From the NCBI GenBank assembly GCA_964399165.1, contig CAYNPO010000016.1, positions 1 to 64,000 on the forward strand: 64,000 nucleotides of DNA. Reading direction: 5' to 3'. This DNA is from UBA6144 sp964399165. Lineage in GTDB: Bacteria; Bdellovibrionota; Bacteriovoracia; Bacteriovoracales; Bacteriovoracaceae. The position numbers and the translations under genes were made by a program. The notes under the pieces are model-generated. The model had not been told where the DNA came from. It saw only the letters and a program-made list of their open reading frames with translations, and searched no databases. Positions 8,700 to 15,756 of the stretch are shown here, piece after piece (position 1 is the first letter of the stretch; each line of letters opens with the position of its first letter).

Positions 8700-10724
8700 T
8701 CAGTCGAGGGATTTGATGAGACTGGAGAAGAAATCGGTCTTGTGGGCGTCGATCTCTTCCTCCGTCATGCCGACGAAGGTGGTGCGGTCCTGGGCGGTCA
8801 AGGCGTCAGCCAGGGGCACCACGAAGCGCGAAGGGTGGCGGGGGACATCGCGTCCGTAGAGCTTGCGCTGTTTGGCGTGGGTCATAACCAGGCGCTTGCG
8901 GGCCCGAGTGATGCCCACGTAGCACAGGCGGCGTTCCTCGTTGATGTCCCCGTTCTCGACGATGGTCTTCTTGTGGGGAAGAAGCTCCTCTTCCATGCCC
9001 ACCAGGTAGACGTAGTCGTACTCGAGGCCCTTGGACGAGTGCAAGGTCATGAGAGTGACTTCGTGGCGCTCCTCGTCCCCGCCGCCGGCCTTGGGGTCAT
9101 GGGCCTCGGCCAGCAGCAATCGCTCCACGAAGTTGCGCAGGGTCGCGTCCTCGCCGAAGCGCTCGGCGAAGCGCATGGCCGCTAGGACGAAGTTCTCAAC
9201 GTCCTCCTTCTTGCGGGCGGCGAGCTTCACGTTGTCGTAGCTTTTCTCCACGTAGTCCATGTAACCGGTACGCGCGATGATTTCGCGCACGCCCGCCACC
9301 AGGCCCTGCCGCTCGAAGACGTGGCCCATCTCGCGGATCAGGGAAGTGAACTCGGGAACCTCAGCGCGCTTCATGCCTGGGCCGTCTTGCTCGATGACGT
9401 TGAAGAGCGGGGTGCGCGTCTCAGTCGAGCGGGCGAGGAACTTCTCGAGGGTTGCCGTGCCGATGCCGCGGTTGGGCGTGTTGAGAATCCGGCGCAGTCC
9501 GATCTCGTCGCGCGGGTTGAGGATCACCGTCAGGTAGGCGATGAGGTCCTTGACCTCTTTTTTCTCATAGAACTTCTGGCCGCCGATGATGGTGTAGGGC
9601 ACCTGGTTCAGGCGCAGCTGGTCCTCGAAGGGCGGGATCTGGGTGTTGCTGCGGTAGAGGATCGCGACCTCGCCCAGGTGCACGCCCTCCTGCTGGAGCG
9701 AGATGATGTCGTCCACCACCACGGCCGCCTCGTGGTCGGCGTCGCCGGCGGCCCACAGGAAAGGTTTTTCGCCACCGGTGCGGGAGGTGCGCATGGTTTT
9801 TTCCTTGCGCTGCTTGTTCTCGCGGATGACGAGGTTGGCGAGGTCGAGGATGGGCTTGTAGGAGCGGTAATTCTCCTCGAGCTTCACCACCTTCGCGCCG
9901 GGGAAGACACGCTCGAAACCCAGGATGTTGCTGATGTCGGCGCCACGGAAGGCATAGATGGCCTGGTCGTCGTCGCCCACCACGCAGATGTTGTTGTGGG
10001 TGCTGGTGAGGCCCTGGATCAGGCGGAACTGGAGTCCGTTGGTGTCCTGGTACTCGTCCACCATGAGGTAGCGCCAGCGCTCGGAGTACTTACGCGCCAC
10101 CTCGGGGTGGGCCTCGAAAAGCCTCACTACCAAGAAGAGGATGTCGTCGAAGTCCAAGGCGTTATAGAAGCGTAGCTTGTCCTGGTAGAAGTGGTAGACC
10201 GACTCGGCGGCCACGTCGTAGGGGTTCTCGGCGTCGAAGTGCTCCGAGGACATGAAGGCCTCGGGGGAGATCCCCTTGTTCTTGAGCCAGCTGATGCGTG
10301 ATTGCACCATGGAGCGGTCGAAGTTCTTGTTGGCGCGGAAATGCTTGAGCCCCTCGCGGATGATGCTCATCTGGTCCGCGGAATCATAGATGGTGAACAG
10401 GTTGTTGTAGCCCAGGTGGTGAATGTCCTCGCGCAGGATGCGGATGCCGAGCGAGTGGAAGGTGCTCATGGTGAGCCCTTTGCGCAGCCGCGACTCGGGC
10501 ACCAGCTTCTTCACCCGCTCCTGCATTTCCGCCGCGGCCTTGTTGGTGAAGCTCACGGCGAGGATCTCTTTGCCCGGGATGCGCAGGTTCTGGAGCATGT
10601 GCGCCACCCGGTAGGTGATGGTGCGCGTCTTTCCCGAGCCGGCGCCCGCCAGAATGAGCACGGGACCATTCACCGTCTCGGCGGCGGCACGTTGCTCCGG
10701 GTTCAATCCTTCGAGGGAAATCAT
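8700..10724 (-). CDS. Superfamily 1 DNA helicase of the Rep/UvrD/PcrA group
   Basis: 674 aa from ATG 10724; upstream in-frame codons would overlap metG. Walker A AGAGSGKT at residues 26-33, Walker B VDEYQDTN, GDDDQAIYAFRGAD, LEENYRS, the MTLHSSKGLE motif and VGITRARKRL are all present, so it should be an active 3'-5' helicase. Its length and the STFHSLGIRILRED and LYGRDVPRHPSRF regions look closest to E. coli Rep (673 aa), suggesting replication restart or obstacle removal. UvrD or PcrA-type repair function cannot be excluded without a tree. It is divergent from metG. Confidence 0.93.
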   Translation of the reverse strand: MISLEGLNPEQRAAAETVNGPVLILAGAGSGKTRTITYRVAHMLQNLRIPGKEILAVSFTNKAAAEMQERVKKLVPESRLRKGLTMSTFHSLGIRILREDIHHLGYNNLFTIYDSADQMSIIREGLKHFRANKNFDRSMVQSRISWLKNKGISPEAFMSSEHFDAENPYDVAAESVYHFYQDKLRFYNALDFDDILFLVVRLFEAHPEVARKYSERWRYLMVDEYQDTNGLQFRLIQGLTSTHNNICVVGDDDQAIYAFRGADISNILGFERVFPGAKVVKLEENYRSYKPILDLANLVIRENKQRKEKTMRTSRTGGEKPFLWAAGDADHEAAVVVDDIISLQQEGVHLGEVAILYRSNTQIPPFEDQLRLNQVPYTIIGGQKFYEKKEVKDLIAYLTVILNPRDEIGLRRILNTPNRGIGTATLEKFLARSTETRTPLFNVIEQDGPGMKRAEVPEFTSLIREMGHVFERQGLVAGVREIIARTGYMDYVEKSYDNVKLAARKKEDVENFVLAAMRFAERFGEDATLRNFVERLLLAEAHDPKAGGGDEERHEVTLMTLHSSKGLEYDYVYLVGMEEELLPHKKTIVENGDINEERRLCYVGITRARKRLVMTHAKQRKLYGRDVPRHPSRFVVPLADALTAQDRTTFVGMTEEEIDAHKTDFFSSLIKSLD

Positions 10725-10774
10725 AGGGGAGCACAGCTTAGGTAATGGGTCGCACCCCGTCAAAAACTTCGGGT

Positions 10775-10802
10775 TTGAATTCGGTGCAGCATGGGCTAAA
10801 AT
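10775..10802 (+). promoter_or_regulatory. Promoter for metG, possibly leaderless
   Basis: TTGAAT (10775-10780), a 16-base spacer and TAAAAT (10797-10802). The -10 box ends 7 bases before the metG ATG at 10810, and no Shine-Dalgarno lies between. The transcript would start at or next to the ATG. Confidence 0.5.
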
Positions 10803-10809
10803 CGGGCCC

Positions 10810-12525
10810 ATGAAACCCACTAAGTATCTCATCACTTCCGCGCTTCCCTACGCCAATGGCCCCATCCACTTTGGGCACATAACCGGCGTTTATTTACCCG
10901 CGGACATTTTCACCCGCCATAAGAAGCTCAAGGGCGAGCGGGCGGTCCACATCTGCGGCTCCGACGAGCACGGAGTGGCGATCATGCAGAACGCGCAGAA
11001 GGCGGGCCGCGCGTATCAAGAGTACGTGAACGAGTGGCACAAAAGCCACAAGGCGCTCTTCGACAGCTATGGCATCCATTTCGACTTCTTCGGACAGACA
11101 TCGGCACCCTACCACAAGGAGGAGACCCTCCGCTGGTTCAACGAGCTTCACGGAAAGGGGATGATCGAGAAGCGCGCCGAAAAACAGCTCCAGTGCCAGG
11201 ACTGCAAGAACTTCCTGCCTGACCGTTTCGTGGAAGGGGAGTGCTACAGTTGCGGCTACAAGGAAGCGCGCGGTGACGAGTGTCCCCAATGCGGCACCTG
11301 GATCGACGCCTTGAAGCTCATCAACCCAGTCTGCAAATTCTGCAGCAGCAAAAATGTGAAAGCGGTGGACTCGTTCCAGTGGTACCTGCTGCTGTCAAAA
11401 TACCACGAGCAGTTCCGCCAGTGGTTTGCCGGCAAGAAGGACTCCTGGCGCAAGACCGTGGTGCCCTTCGTGGAGTCGCTTTCCAAGAACGAGATGGTGG
11501 ACCGCGCGATCACCCGGGACTTGGACTGGGGCATCGACGTGCCCTTGCCCGAGGCGAAAGGGAAAAAACTCTACGTATGGTTCGACGCCCCCATCGGGTA
11601 CGTGAGTAACACCAAAGAATGGTTGCGGAAGACGGGATCCAAAGAAGACTACGTGAAGGATTGGTGGGGCAATCCCGAAACCAAAATCGTGAACTTCATC
11701 GGCAAGGACAACATCATCTTTCACTCCATTATCTTCCCGGTGATGAGCATGGCGAGCGGTTTCGTGCGCCCGGTGGACGAGCTCCCCGCCAACCAGTTCC
11801 TGAACCTGGAGGGCAAGCAGTTCTCCAAGTCCAAGGGGTGGTACGTGGACGCTGACGAGGCGGTGGCGAAGTTCGGTGAGGATGCTTTGCGTTTCTATTT
11901 GACCTCGCTGATCCCCGAGACTTCTGACTCGAGTTTCACTTGGAAGGGCTTTGAGCTGAAGATCAACTCCGAGCTCGCCAACAATCTGGGGAATTTCGTG
12001 AACCGGGCGCTCAAGTTCCTGGCGAGCAAGTGGCCGGAGGGCCTGCCCGCGTCCTCATTTGCGGCCTTCAAGGCCGAAGGGCGGGACAAGGAGCTCGAGG
12101 CGTTCATCAAGGAGCAGCTCGAGCTCCTGGACGGCTTCCAGATCAAGCGTGGCCAAGAACACATCATGGAACTTGGCGCGGAGGTGAACCTGTTCATCAC
12201 TGAGAAAGCGCCTTGGACCGAATTCAAGACGGATCCCGACAAGGCCGGGCAAACCATCGCGAGCGCGTGCGCGTACACGCTCGCGCTGGGGGTGATGTTG
12301 GCCCCGTACGTGCCGGGGCTCTCCGCTAAGATTCTGGCTTATTTCGGACTCAAGCCTGACGACTCAGCCGTGGCCGCCATCTATCGGGGAGACGTGGGCA
12401 CAATGCTGAAGGTGTTTGACGGTGGGTTCAAGCCTGCTGTGGCGCCGGAAGGGTTGGTACCCAAGATCGACCCGAAGGTGATTGAGGAACTTGAGGCGCA
12501 GTTGCGGGCGAAGGCCCAGGCGTGA
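10810..12525 (+). CDS. metG: Methionyl-tRNA synthetase
   Basis: 571 aa class I synthetase that charges tRNA-Met. HFGH (the HIGH motif) is near the N-terminus and FSKSKG is the KMSKS equivalent. Two zinc knuckles with four CxxC pairs (CQDC, CYSC, CPQC, CKFC) lie in the connective region, the four-Cys-pair form. The protein ends after the anticodon-binding helices and lacks the C-terminal EMAP-II-like tRNA-binding domain found in the longer E. coli enzyme. ATG 10810 was chosen because the protein begins MKPTKYLITSALPYANGP, a canonical start; a longer in-frame extension overlaps the divergent helicase gene. Confidence 0.97.
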   Translation: MKPTKYLITSALPYANGPIHFGHITGVYLPADIFTRHKKLKGERAVHICGSDEHGVAIMQNAQKAGRAYQEYVNEWHKSHKALFDSYGIHFDFFGQTSAPYHKEETLRWFNELHGKGMIEKRAEKQLQCQDCKNFLPDRFVEGECYSCGYKEARGDECPQCGTWIDALKLINPVCKFCSSKNVKAVDSFQWYLLLSKYHEQFRQWFAGKKDSWRKTVVPFVESLSKNEMVDRAITRDLDWGIDVPLPEAKGKKLYVWFDAPIGYVSNTKEWLRKTGSKEDYVKDWWGNPETKIVNFIGKDNIIFHSIIFPVMSMASGFVRPVDELPANQFLNLEGKQFSKSKGWYVDADEAVAKFGEDALRFYLTSLIPETSDSSFTWKGFELKINSELANNLGNFVNRALKFLASKWPEGLPASSFAAFKAEGRDKELEAFIKEQLELLDGFQIKRGQEHIMELGAEVNLFITEKAPWTEFKTDPDKAGQTIASACAYTLALGVMLAPYVPGLSAKILAYFGLKPDDSAVAAIYRGDVGTMLKVFDGGFKPAVAPEGLVPKIDPKVIEELEAQLRAKAQA

Positions 12526-12539
12526 TCCGAGCCTAAAGA

Positions 12540-13088
12540 TCAATGGCCAGGGCCAGACTCGTGGATGGTAGCGCCCCAGGACTTGAGCACGTGGCCTGAT
12601 TCGGAGTCCACCTCGGCAAAAAAGCGCGTGAAGCGCCCGTCGTGCCGCCTCACCGTCACCACCACGCGCTCCACATTCCTGCCCTCGCCCCCTTCCACGA
12701 TGATGTAGGACTCCTGGGGAACGAGCTCCAGCTTCGCCAGCTCCTTGCCGCCGGTTTGGCGCAGGCGCGATTCCAGGCGCGGAAGCCAATCTGGGGAGGG
12801 GGTATTTGCCATGGGAAGCTCCGAGAGGTCCTGGACCCCCTCGGGGAGATCGCCATAAAGGCTACGGGTGCCTTTTCTGGGGGGGGCGGAGCTGAGAGTG
12901 GCCGCAGCGGGCGGGGCGCCCACTGGCTCCGCAGTGGGGCGTGTGGGAGCCTCCTGGGGAGGCGCAACTTCTCGAGGCGTTGGTTTGGGCCTAGGGATGG
13001 GGGTGGAGGGGACTACGCCCCCTTGTCGCCACAGGAGGGCCAAGGCCACGCCCCCCGCCACCAGCAGGAAAATTACCAACCGTCTCAT
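12540..13088 (-). CDS. Membrane-anchored protein of unknown function
   Basis: 182 aa. One N-terminal membrane segment (about residues 4-20) is followed by a Pro/Ala-rich linker to about residue 70 and a C-terminal globular part. The last 40 residues contain an alternating pattern (RFTRFFAEVDSESGHVLKSW) reminiscent of small beta-meander inspection domains such as PepSY, but too weak to assign. Its ATG directly follows the stop of the 872-aa lipoprotein gene with no spacing, so the two are cotranslated, and it may be a partner or regulator of that putative protease. Convergent with metG. Confidence 0.75.
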   Translation of the reverse strand: MRRLVIFLLVAGGVALALLWRQGGVVPSTPIPRPKPTPREVAPPQEAPTRPTAEPVGAPPAAATLSSAPPRKGTRSLYGDLPEGVQDLSELPMANTPSPDWLPRLESRLRQTGGKELAKLELVPQESYIIVEGGEGRNVERVVVTVRRHDGRFTRFFAEVDSESGHVLKSWGATIHESGPGH

Positions 13089-15707
13089 TCAGTCCAGGAT
13101 GGTGAAGCCCACGTCCAGCACGCGGAAGGGCTTGGCCCCGCCGTACTCGATGTCCGTGTACTCGTCGGAGGTGGGGGTCGCCTGGAAGCAGTCCGAGCAG
13201 TTGCTGAACTGCGCGCGCAGGCGGCAGGTGAACATGGTGCCGGGAGGAATCCACTTGTTGACCTCGAGGGCGAGACCCGCGCTGGTGACGGTGCTCTGCT
13301 GCCCGGCGGGATCCACGGTCTGCTTGTAGCTTTTCTGCGGATCGATCTTCGCCAGGAATGCGGCGTCCTTGCCCGGGAGGAAGCGCATCAAGCATTCGCC
13401 GGGGGTGAAGTCGGGAGTTCCGTAGCCCAGGCAATGCTTATCCTCGAGCTGCAGGATGTTCTTGCGGAAATCGTCCTGGGAAACCCAGCGGGTCTCGTTG
13501 TTGGAGCTCTGCTGAACCAGGCAAACGGGGTGGAGCGCTTTGGAAGGATAGGCACCGGCCGTGGGTTTTTTGAAGCGCACGCCCTTCTCGGGGAGGATGG
13601 CAGAATCGGGGCAATCCGCCGCGGCCAAGCCGCCTTCGCTGGTGGAAGGGAAACCGTTGATCGAGCAAGGTTGCGCCTTGCCGGTGGCGGCGTTGGTGAC
13701 TTTCATGTGGGCCCAGGGGGTCGCGAGGATGGAGACTCCGCCAATGGGCGTGCTGGAGTTGTTCACCAAGTCCACCACGAGGCCGACGACTTCCCCCGGA
13801 GAGATCTTGCGGTTGGAGTTGTTGTACTCCCAGCCCGCGATGCCGGTGGTGGGGGTGATCACCCGCCCCTCGAAGAGGGTCGTGGCGGCCACGTTTTGAG
13901 CATATGTCTGAGTGTCGTCAAGCAGGAGGGTTGCCAGCGCGCCACCGGTTTTCCAGCTCAGCGCGGATTTGGGGATGAGCACCGAGCGCAGGCGGTTGGC
14001 TTCGTCCACCGTCGTGAAGGTGGTGGTGTTTGGGAAGCCGACGGTGGGGGCGTAGGGGAAATTGTTCCCGAATTCGGAGTCGAAAATGGCGTTGATCATG
14101 TTCCACTTGAAGCCAGCCGGGGTGGCCAAGGCGTGGGCGTCCACACGGGTGGCCTCATCGGAAGGTGAGGAAGAGAAGGTGCCGTTGTCGTCGTAGTGGC
14201 GGAACAACAGAAGACCGTACATGTCCAACAGGCGCTCGGATTTTTCCTTGGTGAAAGAAGGGCAGGAGTCCAGCGTCAGCAGGTGGTGGATGTTGCGGGA
14301 GAAGGTTTGGAAGAATCGGCGCATGGTGATGCGGCGGGTGCCATAGAACCACTCGTAGGCGCCCTCGCGGTGCAGGTTCACCACCGCCTTGGGCTTGCCG
14401 GTGCCGTCGTTGGTGTCGTTGTAATCGGTGCCACGGCCGGTGAGATCGCCCAGGTACGCGAAGGATTCCGCCAGGAGCAGCATCACGTGGTCCACGGCGG
14501 CGCGCTCGCTGAGCGAGCATTCTGTCCGCAGGGTGTCCGTGAGGGCCATCAGGTAGTGGGAGGTGATCATGCCGGCGTTGTGGACGCCCTCTACGGGGGT
14601 GCCCGGCGCCTGGGGCATGTACAGGAGCATGTCGGGGTAGGCCACGCGCTCGTCGCTGGCGGAACTGATGCCCGGGGCGTGCAGCGGATGGTCTTCTGTC
14701 AGAGGGCGAGCGACGTTGGTGAAACGTCCTAGGCCCCAGGTTCCCATGGTCTCGAGCCCGCCGATGGCGTAGGCGAAGTAGTCCGCGATGCCTTCGCCCA
14801 TGGCCCCGAGTTCGTCGTACTTTCCGTAATAGGGGAAGGCCTGGTACTTCAAGGGTTGCCACACGCCGGCAACCTTCTCGGCGTTGCGCAGGTTCAGGAA
14901 CAAGGTCATGAAGACGTGCCCCATCTCGTGGTAGAGGATGGTCGGGTCCTGCACCATGTGCACGTACTTGCGGTGGGCGCTGGAGGAACCAAGCACCACT
15001 TGGTTGGTGATGGGATCGTAGTAGGCGTTGTTTGGGGCATCTCCCAGGGCCTGGATGCTGAGCTGGGCGCTGGAGGTCATCATGCTGGTGCCGGCGAGGT
15101 AATTGAACCACCAGGTCCCCATGTCCGCGAGTGGATAGGGAACAGAAGGCGGAAGGGATTTCTGCCCACCCTCATGGAGTCGTCCGTGGATGAAGGACAT
15201 GGTGTCCATCATGCGCTTGATGACCTTGTTGCCCTGGTACATGGCGTTCACTTGGAAGAACGCGGACGAGTTGGGTTCAAACTCCCAGGTGCCATCCACG
15301 CTCTGAAGCGGGGCCGCGCCGGGTTTCCCGTTTTCCACCACGCGCACACAATCGGAGAAGGCGGTTTCCAGGGGAGCCACGTAGTATTGGGGCTGCTGGA
15401 AAGCGCAGTCGTTGGTCAGGGTGGTGCGGCCGGCGGGCGTGATCTGCTGAGCGTCCTGGGCCAGGTACTTGCCCATGTCGACTTTCGGGCCCTTGTCGTC
15501 GTCCCCAGAGGCGGTGAGAGGGTCATGGGGATAGATGTAGGCCTTGCCCAGCATGCTGCCATCACCCGAGCTTCCCGCTCGGACAGCAACTTTTTGCGCT
15601 TCGAGGGGATTACAGCCCGCCATCGAGAGCAAAAAGACCAGCAGGACGCCCCCCGAGAGGGGCGCCGTGCGGTTAAGTGGTTGGAAGTGCTTCCTTGCCG
15701 GTTCCAT
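13089..15707 (-). CDS. Large lipoprotein with an HExxH zinc-metalloprotease motif
   Basis: 872 aa. N-terminal signal with lipobox SMAGC (Cys32). HEMGH at residues 260-264 is preceded by a hydrophobic strand-turn (PTILY) and followed about 40 residues later by GEGIADYF with Glu305. This spacing and motif match gluzincin-type peptidases (thermolysin or fungalysin-like), where HExxH plus a downstream Glu bind zinc. The remaining 550 residues are beta-rich with several cysteines. It would sit in the envelope as a periplasmic or surface peptidase. It lies between the 969-aa secreted protein upstream and the 182-aa anchored protein downstream, all on the same strand. Substrate unknown. Confidence 0.8.
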   Translation of the reverse strand: MEPARKHFQPLNRTAPLSGGVLLVFLLSMAGCNPLEAQKVAVRAGSSGDGSMLGKAYIYPHDPLTASGDDDKGPKVDMGKYLAQDAQQITPAGRTTLTNDCAFQQPQYYVAPLETAFSDCVRVVENGKPGAAPLQSVDGTWEFEPNSSAFFQVNAMYQGNKVIKRMMDTMSFIHGRLHEGGQKSLPPSVPYPLADMGTWWFNYLAGTSMMTSSAQLSIQALGDAPNNAYYDPITNQVVLGSSSAHRKYVHMVQDPTILYHEMGHVFMTLFLNLRNAEKVAGVWQPLKYQAFPYYGKYDELGAMGEGIADYFAYAIGGLETMGTWGLGRFTNVARPLTEDHPLHAPGISSASDERVAYPDMLLYMPQAPGTPVEGVHNAGMITSHYLMALTDTLRTECSLSERAAVDHVMLLLAESFAYLGDLTGRGTDYNDTNDGTGKPKAVVNLHREGAYEWFYGTRRITMRRFFQTFSRNIHHLLTLDSCPSFTKEKSERLLDMYGLLLFRHYDDNGTFSSSPSDEATRVDAHALATPAGFKWNMINAIFDSEFGNNFPYAPTVGFPNTTTFTTVDEANRLRSVLIPKSALSWKTGGALATLLLDDTQTYAQNVAATTLFEGRVITPTTGIAGWEYNNSNRKISPGEVVGLVVDLVNNSSTPIGGVSILATPWAHMKVTNAATGKAQPCSINGFPSTSEGGLAAADCPDSAILPEKGVRFKKPTAGAYPSKALHPVCLVQQSSNNETRWVSQDDFRKNILQLEDKHCLGYGTPDFTPGECLMRFLPGKDAAFLAKIDPQKSYKQTVDPAGQQSTVTSAGLALEVNKWIPPGTMFTCRLRAQFSNCSDCFQATPTSDEYTDIEYGGAKPFRVLDVGFTILD

Positions 15708-15756
15708 ATCTTAGGAACTTATCGGCAGTCGGGGGGGCGGGCATTAGCCCGGGGGA

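Noticed and set aside
10615..10809. N-terminal extension of metG
   Set aside because: It overlaps the divergent helicase gene, and canonical MetRS begins at the ATG at 10810.
12642..14168. 508-codon frame on the + strand
   Set aside because: Antisense shadow of the lipoprotease and 182-aa genes; Gly/Arg/His-rich composition typical of GC-rich reverse frames.
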